Source of the DNA: Leucocoprinus leucothites
Lineage: Eukaryota > Basidiomycota > Agaricomycetes > Agaricales > Agaricaceae
NCBI GenBank assembly: GCA_013368445.1
Contig: JAACJO010000004.1
Location: forward strand, 2,294,001 to 2,358,000
Length of the DNA: 64,000 nt
Reading direction: 5' to 3'
The position numbers were made by a program, and so were the translations under genes. The notes beneath the pieces were generated by a model. The model made no database searches and was not told the DNA's origin. It saw only the letters and a list, made by a program, of their open reading frames with translations. Below are positions 10,561-21,245 of the stretch, in pieces; the stretch's first letter is position 1; every line of letters starts with the position of its first letter.

Positions 10561-12516
10561 CGACGGACTTTACTTGGTCTGCCAACACCTATCTATCGTC
10601 CCAGTCCACTCTTCCCTTCGGACTACGATAGTCTCCACTCCCTACTCGAATGGCGCTCAGTGTCGACCGGCAAGCCAGAGAGCAGTGCTTCGGGTGCGTT
10701 GCCAGTTGTCATTGGCTCCATGGATAGTCTGACTGACTGATCATCACATTCGTCATACAGCAACCCAGCAGTCAAGAACGACGATACCACTTACGGACCC
10801 TGGTCGGCCCATGCGACATATCTCGGAGTAACGTGGACCTCAGAACCAGGCACGTCTCTGGACTTTACTGCTCATCCCTGGCTGTTGAGCTAATCATGTA
10901 TTGCTTCAGACCCGCAAGTCAAGGCTGTTGCACCTATCGAGAACTGGGATTATACCCATAGACAATCTAACCCGCTGCTAAACCCCAGGTCATCGCTGGC
11001 ACCTTGTGAGCCAATCGAGTCGTTAAGCGCTCATAGCTGTGTTTCTAACAGCTTCCCTCCCACAGCAGTCACGCGAGACCTCAGCCACTCTCTTCAGCAA
11101 GGCTATATTTCTGGTATGTGTTCTGATGGTCTTGTTATACGGCCATCAACTCGGGAACTCATGCCTGCTGTTACAGTTAACACCGATCCCGGGCACTACA
11201 GAGACCCTGAGGGGAGCCCCTCAGCGCTTTCCCCTCCTTCGAACCAGTTTTATGCCCTTGGCCAGTACGGAGGCTCCACCCCGTCGCTAGTGTCGCCATC
11301 GTTATCAACGCCCCCAACTGGAAAATCAGCTTTGCTAACACTCACGCCTGATCAAGAGATGCAAGCAGGTAAACTTTGCCTTCTATCCTCTCACCAATTT
11401 ACAAATACTGATACTATCCGTGATCTAGGGCGTCGCCTCTTAGCATCACCTGGTGATTGGGACAAGTTGTCCCTCCAGTCGCCTGTACATTCATATGTCA
11501 CTGAGAGCGGTGCTACTCCCGATCTAGCGGGTCTACGGCTTCACACCTATGAAGATAGCTTCCAGATGGCAAGGCCAATCAGTTCGTTTGGCGAATCCTC
11601 GGTTTTACTGGGCTCAAACCCCAGCTCCGAGGGTTCGCAAGCAAGTACTGATCTGGATCCCCTCGACCTCGATGCTCATGCCCTTGCAGACCTTGGAGAG
11701 GAAGCTTTCAGTACAGGTTCTATCAATGGCGTAACCGAGGAGAAATTTAATATTCACATCACCCCGGCTGAGAATACTGGTCACAATGTTCCGATCAAGG
11801 TGAACCTAGACAATACTTGGGATCCCATGCTTTCGCCGCTGGCGAGCCTCCAGGGCCTCCCTTTCAATTATTCGGTCGAAGATGTCGGGAGTTATCACGA
11901 CCATTCGACTGGTGTAGCCATCCAACCGTTACACTGGGATTTTAGCCACTTCCCTCCCAGCCCGGCCCTTCCTATTCCAATCAATCAGCCCTTGCTCAAT
12001 GATAGTCTTCCTTCGCCACACGTCCATACATCTTCCAATTCCCCTCAAATTCCGGAATCTCCGTACCTCACGTGTAACGGTCTGGCTACGCGTTTCCGCA
12101 GTTGCGAGGATGATGTCAATACTTCCCCGCGTTCCGTCTTGGAAGCCGTGCGGACTGGACAACGTCGGGAAATCGTCAATCCAAAGGGCGTTTCGGACCG
12201 AACACTTGCCGCTGCAGAGGCCAATCGCAAGCGTGAAGCCAAATTCCAGTGCTCTGTTTGTGGAAATTCTCAAACTAGTAAGCAGAACCTCGAGAGTACG
12301 CATCTTTACCCCTTCGATTCGTGCACACCGACTAACGTGAGAATAGATCATATAATGTCTAGGCATTACCAGCTGAAGCGGTTCCTATGCCCCATCGAAG
12401 GCTGTTCCGCCAAATATGGCCATGCCCGCGGCGTGAACCGCCATCTCGATACTAAGCATCCAGGCCACCGCCAAGCGAGTTCGAAAGGCAAGCGTGGCCC
12501 CCCTAAGCGCTTGTAG
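10561..12516 (+). CDS. C2H2 zinc-finger protein, array copy 3
   Basis: Supported exons: up to 10693, 10769-10849, 10910-11113, 11177-11368, 11429-12295 and 12347-12516, all joined in phase 1. At least 505 codons lie downstream of 10693. The true start is unresolved: the frame is open only from 10558, with an acceptor-like AG at 10560. The join 10849/10910 needs a GC-AG intron. The body is Ser/Pro-rich and acidic. The finger pair is CSVCGNSQTSKQNLEN-HIMSRH (C-x2-C-x12-H-x4-H), again split by a phase-1 intron before the histidine, then CPIEGCSAKYGHARGVNRH with C-x4-C. A basic tail (KGKRGPPKRL) closes the protein. The last intron (51 bp) keeps the frame open, so unspliced RNA would still be translatable. 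It is the longest member of the array. Confidence 0.82.
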
Positions 12517-13270
12517 AATTTTGGATACCCGATATTTCGGACGTTCATTACCCTACTCAAGGTTGTCTCTATTTCATCTAATAATTCCTCTTATATTTTC
12601 GTTGAGGCATCACGCAAGGCTAGTCCCAATCTACGTCGATATCTCGGTTTTGATTTTTTCACAGTTCTCTAGGATACGCCAGTTTATATATTGTAGCTAT
12701 AGTCGAGATGCAAAACCCGTTACTCAAACACATTGACTTCTAATCAGAACACTCAGTCAATCTTAGCCAAAAAGCTCATTAAATTTGAATAAGGGTGTCT
12801 AAATCGACTCGGGGACTCCCCGAGTCGATTTTAGACGCCGTGACCGACAAGGAAATAATTTTTTGACAAGACGCATCCGGCTATCAGCACAGCCAAACAA
12901 GAACTGGCCAGAATAATCTGCAACACTAGATACAACGTTCATTTGCCTCGTGGTTAAGTGACATACAGTGACGGCTGGATAAGGCGAAATGCTCATTAGT
13001 TCGTTCAGCTTGAAGCTTCTCGAGCTGTGTAGGGGTGCTTTCTGCCATCACGTGTGAAGCCAAACAAAAACAGCAAAGCGATGTCCCCGGAGAAGCTCGC
13101 AAGGCGCTCTGCGAATCTATCCCAAGTATCTCGAAAAGGAACACACCGCCTGGCGTCATGCTTTACCTACTGCATCACGATTATTTAAATAGGGCAGATT
13201 GCTGTTCCAAGTCCAGCATAATCTTCCCCTCTGACTCGACCAAAACTTGTATTCCAGCATCTGAGGAACA
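12517..13270. other. Intergenic spacer with a strong palindrome
   Basis: No gene seen. The notable feature is the hairpin-forming palindrome at 12797-12836, listed separately. The rest should hold the end of zinc-finger copy 3 and the promoter of copy 4. Confidence 0.5.
12797..12836. repeat. Near-perfect palindrome / hairpin
   Basis: The arms TCGACTCGGGGA (12804-12815) and TCCCCGAGTCGA (12817-12828) are perfect reverse complements around a single C. Pairing extends outward through A/T and TCT/AGA steps to about 12797-12836 with one bulged base. It sits about 280 bp after the stop of zinc-finger copy 3 and 435 bp before the start of copy 4. It could be a cruciform, a transcription-end hairpin or a trace of a small element. 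Confidence 0.85.
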
Positions 13271-14785
13271 ATGGCCTTTACCGACCATGACGATTTCCCC
13301 ATTTCCATTTCCGTGGTGGCACCCTTCGAGGACGACCCATATGGTCTCTCTCAGTGAGTTAGATTGCTCGTATAGTCCTAGACATCGCCCAGCTTATCGA
13401 CTGCTCGCTTCGTATAGACCACTGCCAGCTACCGACGACGATTTCTTCAATGATACCGTCAGTCAATTCAAGGACGACCTGCTGAGTCCCTTGTATTCAA
13501 TGGATAGTCCGTTGTCCGAGAGTTGTAAGTGCGAAATTTCCTTTGACGACAACGTGTACCGACGAGCGATAGATTCTCCCTCTTCTCCCGAGAGCTTGTA
13601 CTCTCTTACCTCCAGCCTTGATTGTAAGTTCCTTCGACGAACCTGTGAGAGTATACACCATGCTTATGCCTGCTAGCACCCTTGTATTCTCCTCAATCCG
13701 TATCTCTAATGGCATCACCCTTCTCCACCGTGTCTGAGGACTTGGACGATTTCCTCAACCCTACAGTATCCCCAAGAGATATCACGTCAAGCACCATCGA
13801 CTCCAGCTTCTGGGCATCTTCTACCGCAGCAGATGAGTCAGACCGATATATCGAGCCTCTTTTTGAGGGAACCGTCGAGGATCCACAGAGCCAGGACCTG
13901 GTTGCCATCGATGGCCTAGAATCGCCTGTCCCTACATCAAGTACATTGTTTTCTCCGCAAAAGACGACAGAACTCCACATCACGATTCCCTCGGTACCTT
14001 CATCTCGACCCGCAACACCCTTTAATAATTATCCTGGCTCGCCTGCATCGAGGCTTTCTGCACCATCTCTACACGAAGAACGTTCTTTGTCTCCCGCAGA
14101 CTCCGACGTTTATTCTCAACACTCGGACTGCGCAAGCCCATTATCTCGGTCCTTATCTCCTCTTCCCGGCTATGAGTCAATTCGGAGCCGCAGAAGAAGC
14201 TCCACTTCGTCTGACTCCTCACTGCGCGTCCGAACTTCTCCCAAGCGTGGCTCACCCCGGCAGCATCCCTATCCACGCCCGACGACTGGTCCGGCATATG
14301 CTACCGCAGCAGAGGCAGCCTCGATGACCCTCGAGGGATACATGCTTGTTGTCGAAGCCCTTCAAGAGAAGGACGCCTTCAAAGGCCGCGACTGGAGGAA
14401 TGGTCTTCCTAAACTTGTCAAGCCCATCGTAGGGTCCGCTCAGACCAGAAGGGCGAGTAAAGAACGTCGTACGGATTGCGCTGCGTTTGACTGTCCGGTC
14501 AAAGGGTGCGGCTCAAGCGTCACCAAGAAACATAATTTGATGTGTAAGCTAGCCAGTCGTTGCTCTGCTCAAACAGTCTGACTGACTAAATGCTTCCTAG
14601 ACCATCTGCAATCTCATTATGGTTTCGAGTCCTCTTATCGGTGTCATATCTGCCAGAGAGGCATCAGTCACGCCGCCTCCCTCAAACGACATATGAAGGG
14701 GCACGAGCCTGAGACGATCGGAACCAGAGCCCGAATTTCTTCTTCCGTAAATGGGAATAGGAAGAAACGCGGAAAGAAGAATTAA
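13271..14785 (+). CDS. C2H2 zinc-finger protein, array copy 4
   Basis: Five exons, 13271-13353, 13418-13524, 13573-13623, 13677-14543 and 14601-14785, give 430 residues. The start MAFTDHDDFPISIS fits an acidic activator-like N-terminus. The centre is Ser/Pro-rich with SR/RRRS runs. A helical-looking block (MTLEGYMLVVEALQEKDAF) lies before the fingers. Finger 1 is CPVKGCGSSVTKKHNLMY-HLQSH (C-x4-C-x12-H-x3-H). It is split by the same phase-1 intron immediately before its first histidine as the other copies. Finger 2 is CHICQRGISHAASLKRHMKGH. The tail is basic (GNRKKRGKKN). This copy is the most diverged: it has no YRHARS-type motif in finger 2. Predicted nuclear DNA-binding regulator; target unknown. 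Confidence 0.9.
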
Positions 14786-17056
14786 TGCCCTACTTCTTGC
14801 CCTTTTTTTTAGCCTTTTATCTATGTCGGTATACCTCTGCCATGGTCTGCGACCATACGCCTCACATCTGCTTTCCTTCCTCCCGTATTGTCCTGCATCT
14901 CATTGTTATCCTGTATTGCTGTCTTGTTTTTACTTTCTTCATGCATTTTAGATACCCCATAACCAAATTTGTAGCATATATTATCCGGATCGCTCGCTAG
15001 CTGCCCAATCCACATCATTATCCACGCAATTTCAGATATCTGTACCTGGTGTAAAGCCCCCAGCTAAATTTAGTATGTCACCAGGTTTTGACGTACCCTG
15101 ATCATGAGCAAGTGAGCACTGCTCATCCGTGAACCTTCAGGGTTGCATTATCATATGAGCTTTACGAAAGAGTCCCTTGACACTGGAACCCATTGGTATC
15201 AACACTGTCAATGCTAAAGGTAAAACCTTGCCCAGGCTAAATACTGCCAGCGACTATTGCCAGAGCGAAACTTATGGCGTTCAATGCTCCAGTGAGCCGG
15301 AAGCCTGACGTTGGTCGATTTGTGGGTCCAAGTTTGGCAAATTCCGAGCCCCTATCTTTGAATTTAATATTCCGCAGCGTTCCGCTTACAAAGCGCCCTT
15401 TGAGAAAGACAATTTTTCGAATTTGATGTCCCTAGTAAAAGCGATGCAAACAACGCAGCGTTGCATCAGAATCACTCAGCTTCAAGGCTCACGCCCACGG
15501 CACGCCTTTGACACGATGCTAATAGAAGCAGCTGAGCACAGCAATTGCTGTTAAGCTGTCAAAGTTCCATTGGCGAATTGCGAGTAAAGTACTCGCGTAG
15601 GGCGGTCGTTGACCTAGGGCTATGTGTCGAAGAGGTTCTATCTCGACATCGTGACCACGATTGCACTACTAAGTGCGGTGTCCATGAGGCATGAGGCCTT
15701 GTTCACTGACATTTTTCGGAAAAATTAGCTTCAAGTAAACTTCTAACACCCACGGGCTTCCCATATCGTCACCCTACCCAAGTAACATGTGGTCGATTAT
15801 CATTGTAGTGGGACAATGATTTGAGCACGTAGCACAGCCGAGCAGTGCCGGAATGTAGTGCTGCACAATCGATGCCATACATCACGCTCAGATGTGGATG
15901 ACGGTCGTGGCAAACCTCCCTGAGCAAAAGGAGAATCATCGTCCAATCGACCATGCAGCGCCAACGCCAAACACAGCCTGATTCAATAAACAAATCATTC
16001 TGGGGTGGTTGAACCCCATGTTAGGATTGGTGATTGTACGTTTGCTCACCTCGGCATCTCCAACGCGGGGATGCAAGCCAAAAAAATCTAAGAGCACGAT
16101 CGCTGATCAGGAGTAATATGAGCCCCTGTTCTTCTGATGGCTGATTAGATACAATGCAGAATACTTAAAAAGTATTACCGGCTTCTAATTAGTTGGATCT
16201 GACGCCGAATGACGATCACCTCTTCAGACAGACCAAGGTAAATCTCATAACGTGTTTGTTGTTCTACCAACCTCAGTACAGACTCGAACGCTCACTTCTC
16301 CAGATCTGACCGCACATGGACAAAGAGTAGTCTGAGAGCGAGTGTATGCGATAATGAAATTTAAAATCTGGAGGTTCAACCAAACCATGCACCTCAGCGC
16401 AGTGGAAACACGTGTCGTTCTCCGAGCCGATGTACGAGATCACTAAATGCACCACGTCAGCTTTTTTTTCTAAATGGGCATGTACGGTATTGTACATTTG
16501 AGCCCATGGTTTGTTGAAAGAAGGGACCCCATCGAAATGATCTGACTGAGAGATTAACCAGAAGAACCTCGGCTCGGGAACGCTTTCGTAGTCTTTCGTT
16601 GTCCTATTTAATTAACTAGCGTCCCTGGCAAATATATTGATCATGTTTGGGCTTCTATCGTGGAAAGGAATGTGGAGGCACGCGGGAGGGGTCGACGGGA
16701 ACTTGAAGCGAGGAAAAGTCCCGTTTCAGCGGGGCCATCTTGGAGGGGATGTCTACTCCTTTTTGCTGTTATAACTGCTACTCGCTACTTCCGACCCTCT
16801 CTTACAGTTTTATGGTAGTTTTATCCGTCTTTTGATGGATGAACTTGATAGCAAAATAAATAGGGCATAGGTCCGGGACAGGATAAATACTGTTTTACAA
16901 ATAAGCAAGTTTGAGCAAGATATAAATACGTAGCTGCCAATTAACCCAGTCAAAAGCTTTATTCTGCCACAACCGAAGAAAATAGATAGGATAAGTGTAG
17001 TTTAGCTCAGCTCATCCTGGATCCGGAGGATTTGTCCTTCCCGTCAAAGCAAGAAT
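14786..17056. other. 2.3 kb with no gene seen
   Basis: Only short open frames, none with a motif or coherent splice pattern. The first 200 bases are T/C-rich, as expected for a 3' untranslated region of zinc-finger copy 4. I saw no tRNA-like fold or transposon coding sequence. Confidence 0.5.
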
Positions 17057-18421
17057 TCAAGGAAGAGTTTCTAGCATACGCTCAAGGTCACGACCCATAC
17101 GGTGAAAAAGGCGAGCGTTGATGATAGCACAGAGCGCCCATACCACTCTATGGAGAAGCAATAGTTCTACTTTCAGTAAAGTCATACACTTCTGCCTTCA
17201 GTTAACTTACGGTAATAGGGAAAATCGTGAAGCCTTTTCCGCGAAGTTTCATGGCTCGGTCAATATTGCCGGCGTAAGTCCTGGGACGAGAAGGCAATGT
17301 TGCTTACCTTGCCGAAAATTGACATAAAGAAATACAACGAGCGAATGGCTGAAGAGCACTGAGCGGCATTCTCTCCAACTAAACAAACGATGCCTCACCA
17401 AAAAGATAAATGAAGTAGCGTCCCCCGTCTCTCTTGAACCGGTTAAAAACATCATAGGAGCAACGATGAGGGATCGCGATTGTGTTGGTGGTAAAAACTA
17501 GGATGATAAATACATCCCAGACCATCTATATGCTAGCATTTAGGTATGAACACCGAATGAATTTTAAGCTGGACCTCACAAATACAGAGGCTTCAACTAC
17601 CATAGATGGAACGAGGGCTTGACCTGGAAAGATGAACAAGCATTGACGAGAGACCAGAAAGTCCGTTACATATGTGAAATCTAAACGACTCAAATTAGAT
17701 CAAAGAACACAAGTGAAGAATAGTTTTACCTGGAAGGGTCATAACCTCAAAGATAGTAGATACAGATACTGCTGCCACCATAAGAGTGAACATAACACCA
17801 ATAACATATGTAACGTAACGTGAATTGTTCCATAAGAAACGCAACCGGTAGATAACAATGCCTAGGACTTCGTTGAGTAAGGAGAATCTTTCTAGGGGCG
17901 GGCGACATACCCTCTGTTCCAATTGCAGACACCTTGACAAGCAAGACAGCAATGATGATAAATGTCTGACAACTGAGCAATGTTCAGTCAACATTATTCA
18001 GTAATGAGCATGGAACTGTTCTCACTCCTTCTGGTTCATTTGCAGAGAGAATCCTCCCATGACTTCCGGTGGAATCCAACCAGATAAGTAGAAAATAGGT
18101 GTCGAACCAAGATAAAGGCCCACCTGCAGTGCTATATATTATGTACGCATCGGCCGTGCATCGACCAAACAGGAACAAAAGCTTGAGCCATGTCCGCTCA
18201 CGTAGATTGGACCATATGTCAGTTACTTCCTCTTCGAAATGTATTAAACGATCATAGAAAAGCATAGAAAGCGCAACGGCTGATTAAGAATCGTGTCATT
18301 CATTGTCAAGTCAATCCTTACTTGGCAGTAGTAGGCGAGGATCTTACATACCACTGAGATACCTTGCACCCATGAGGGGGGCCTCTATGCCAGGCAACAT
18401 GTCGATGTTAAGGATGAACAT
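17057..18421 (-). CDS. DUF6533 family multi-pass membrane protein
   Basis: This fungal family of about seven membrane helices is very expanded in mushroom-forming fungi and has unknown function. Exons with matching phases: 18421-18352, 18279-18124, 18053-18026, 17972-17911, 17861-17730, 17623-17580, 17525-17399 and 17358-17308 (223 codons so far). The end is unresolved; a likely last exon ends at the TGA at 17057. The diagnostic start is LFYDRLIHFEEEVTDIW. Hydrophobic stretches follow: WLKLLFLFGRC, FIIIAVLLVKV, YVTYVIGVMFTLMV and VWDVFIILVFT. The late motif FNRFKRDGGRYFIYLF corresponds to the family's leucine-x-arginine-aspartate-glycine region. The 28-nt third exon is unusually small. No neighbouring gene suggests a role. 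Confidence 0.82.
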
Positions 18422-20210
18422 ATTCAAGTGAACCAGTCAGCAACGCAAAAGGATAGGGAGTACAAGTCACATATTGCGTATAAAATGCACCCCTCGGACA
18501 CTTTTATCCTGCGGCTTGGGCTCTGGGAAATAGAACTTCAGAAGCAGTAGAGAAGAGTTGATCCAGAATGCGCGTTCAACATCATTAACATGATGATCAA
18601 TAACTGGTGATTTATAGGACTATATCGCAGTAACCAGTGTGTCCTTCCTGGAAATGAGATATCTTGATTCCATCCGGGTGGGTACTTTGGCCGTCTGGGG
18701 TGCAGCTTAAGCTACCGGATTCCTGAATATTACCGGGGCATGTAGCCTTTCTTCTGTGAAATACACTATGCATTTAGTAACTGGCACGAGGTCCCGCTGC
18801 TCAGCTCTTGTAGTAGGCCCAGGAATGACGTACTCGTATCAATAAACGTTGGTGTAGAGGTTCGGTTATACCATCATGAACGCCCAGGCACCAGTCAAGA
18901 TGAACCTCAATTAATCCAGGTGTGAAAGCAGACTAGTTTTTTCTTTTGGCTCATCTGAACCATCATATCAGTATCTGGAGTAGGGTATCAAGATGGAGGT
19001 TCAAGGAATGGATGCAGACTGAGCAAGATACAATCATAAAAAATAGACCCCTTAGAAAAGATTGGGGAAGGGACGGCGAACGTCGTTAAGTTAACACAAG
19101 AGTACGGGGGGTCTATCGTCACAGGTGTCAAAGGGAGAGTCTTTCCTGGACCCCTCTCAAATTTTCTTTAATCCTACTCTCGCACCTTGTCCAGTTCTAG
19201 ATAGTCAAAAGCATCAGTGCTTTGAACTTCCATCTTGATACCCCACTTCAGGTACCAACATGATGACGTAGATCAGCCGAAAGTCAGTCTGATTCCGCTC
19301 CTTGAGTTGAGAGGAGGAAGGGGGTATACACCATAACGTCGATAAACATGTACCTGGTATACAATGTTAGTCTGACGCCATTCCGTTGAGTCCGACCTTT
19401 GACTCTTGAATACTTCTGTTTTGTGATCGGGGTGCTTTACGGTCTTGAAGCGGGCCCCCATGATATTCAAAATGATCAATCATCATGATATGATGCGTTA
19501 TCTTGGATCCTTAGGCAATGAACCCACGAAGGCTGCCCGTTGCGGTGCTACCACTAAAAACTTCGCAAACTGAAGTGTTGCATTTTACTATATCGTAAAC
19601 AGTCTACCAGCATGTAACGGCACTACTCAGTATAGTGTTAGAGAATAAAACATTAACCCCTGATAGCTTCGACCAACCCATTCTCTAGAGTTTCCGCCCA
19701 AGCTCAGTGTATCCATTCCCTACCTCATGCTCCGCTTCCGAATAAGAATTGACCTCCAGGTAGCTTTACACCTTTGGCCTTGACCCCAAAGGCATCATCG
19801 AAGCCTGAGAGTCTTGGCCATGGATTTGGCCGCCCCCAGACATAGGGCTTGTAAAGGGTTAGGACAGGAGTTTTCAGGTATTCCAGAGAAATATCGAGCT
19901 AAAGTCAATTCAAATTTGGGTTTGTTCTGATCGTGATACATGGCCGAGTGCTAGCCGTTACCCAACAAGATTAAATGATATTTTCGGAACCGCGTTATGC
20001 GTTGTATTTTACAGTAACTTGATTCCTAAAGGTTACTTAACACATTCGAGGTCTACTCGGTAATTCACGACAAGAGTTCGCTAATAGTCAAGCTATGAGT
20101 GATAGTGTAATTAGAAGAAGTGAAAGTGTAAGTTTGGAAACCGTAGGTTTAAGTACACCCCACAGTTCCGGGTATTCGAGATCACGTTTCATGGCATTCG
20201 TCTCCAAGCT
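18422..20210. other. No intact gene; holds an inverted duplication
   Basis: No intact gene recognised. The region is occupied largely by two decayed, oppositely oriented copies of a coding-like fragment (about 18830-19005 and 19215-19400, listed separately). Confidence 0.45.
18830..19400. repeat. Degenerate inverted duplication of a coding-like fragment
   Basis: The plus strand at about 18983-19010 (GGGTATCAAGATGGAGGTTC) recurs in reverse complement at about 19222-19243. Similarity continues outward on both sides for well over 100 bp, through GGCT.ATCT....ATCAT near 18950/19275 and GTAC...ACGTT.GGTGTA near 18835/19350. Differences in the best part are almost all G/A and C/T. Both arms read as the same peptide, DFRLIYVIMLVPEVGYQDG in the right arm and a stop-containing version in the left. 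The arms are separated by about 215 bp. Confidence 0.65.
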
Positions 20211-21245
20211 TCAGACTTCCTGCCTTCCCTGCTGCATGTTCTGCTGCTGTAACATCGCCTGTTGTTGCTGCAGCTGCTGCAGCTGTAATTGTTGCAACTG
20301 GATCTGTTGTTGCTGTTGCTGTTGCGCTAGGTCGTAATGTTGGTGATCCAAGTCACCGTTAGGGTCCTTGGGTCCCATCTCCTGCATGACCCCGTTCGTA
20401 ATAGCTTGAGCATGGGTTTGGCTATGTAGAGAGAATTCCACTTCGCGGACACTGAGTGTGAAAACGTTACGTCCCTGTGTCAACTCAATGATCGTCATGA
20501 CCAGCAGAGGAAGCCAATAGATGATCACTTATTGCCCAGGTCAGGCTCGGTACACAAAATCATGAGAAGAATGACTCACTGAGAGCGAAGATTGAAAATG
20601 AGAGCCCTCTGAGAGATACTAGCTCCTGGCAAATTTTCATTCCAAAAGCTGTCGAAATCTCGGTCAATAAGCCATCCCTTAGTGCAGCTCAGAATAGATG
20701 GTACTAACGACTAAACCGGAAGGGATCGTTGCATCCGAAAGGAGCCTCCACTTTTATTCTGTCGTTCAAGATGGCGCCTTCCGCTAAAAACAAGACGGAA
20801 AGAACGACTAACAAAATGTATGAGAGATGCCCGAGACTCCCTAGGTAGTTAGGGCTTACTGAGAGCTGGAAGCTCCACGGCGATGATAGTGAGGGCTGCA
20901 TTTTTGCGGAAAGCACCAACAAAAAGGCTGTATTGTTTGTGAGCTCCTCAGAGACCGTTGGAATCGACAAAGCATGAGCCTACTTACAACGTGGAGAGAA
21001 CGATGATCGATAGAGCACTCGCGACAATCCCTATGCCCTCGAAGTCGAGAAAGAGACCTTCAGGTGTAGTCAGTGATGCCCAATGCGCGGAGATTCCGAG
21101 AGCCGCCAAGGAGAGGATAAGATAGATGGCTAGAGCGGGAGTGTCGTAAATGGCAATATCAGTTATGGTGGAACGGGGAAGAGAGGAAGGGAGACGAGTA
21201 CTCACCAAATGCAGCGTTGCGAGTATGAAACAGTTTGTCTTGCAT
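20211..21245 (-). CDS. Four-helix membrane protein with Gln-rich C-terminal tail
   Basis: Six exons, 21245-21206, 21129-20988, 20927-20860, 20807-20709, 20648-20580 and 20527-20211, join with consistent phase to 244 residues. Four hydrophobic segments are visible: AIYLILSLAALGISAHW, IVASALSIIVLSTFLFVGAF, TIIAVELPALIVLSVLFLA and, in the last exon, IIYWLPLLVMTIIEL. The layout resembles basidiomycete MARVEL-like small membrane proteins, but I cannot assign a family with certainty. The last 40 residues are mostly Gln (seven in a row, then IQLQQLQLQQLQQQQ) from CAG/CAA repeats. This tail should be cytosolic and is likely length-variable. A start at MQDKLFHTRNAAF is supported by the 40-nt first exon being in phase. 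Confidence 0.78.

Noticed and set aside
11929..12366. 145-codon minus-strand frame
   Set aside because: Antisense shadow of the exon encoding the fingers of zinc-finger copy 3.
18983..19243. Miniature inverted-repeat transposon
   Set aside because: The repeats look like terminal inverted repeats, but similarity continues well outside them and reads as coding sequence, and no target-site duplication is seen. An inverted gene-fragment duplication fits better.
20095..20337. Plus-strand frame encoding a cysteine-run protein (CCCNIACCCCSCCS)
   Set aside because: It is the reverse reading of the Gln-codon repeat in the membrane protein on the other strand; the cysteines are TGC/TGT complements of the repeat.
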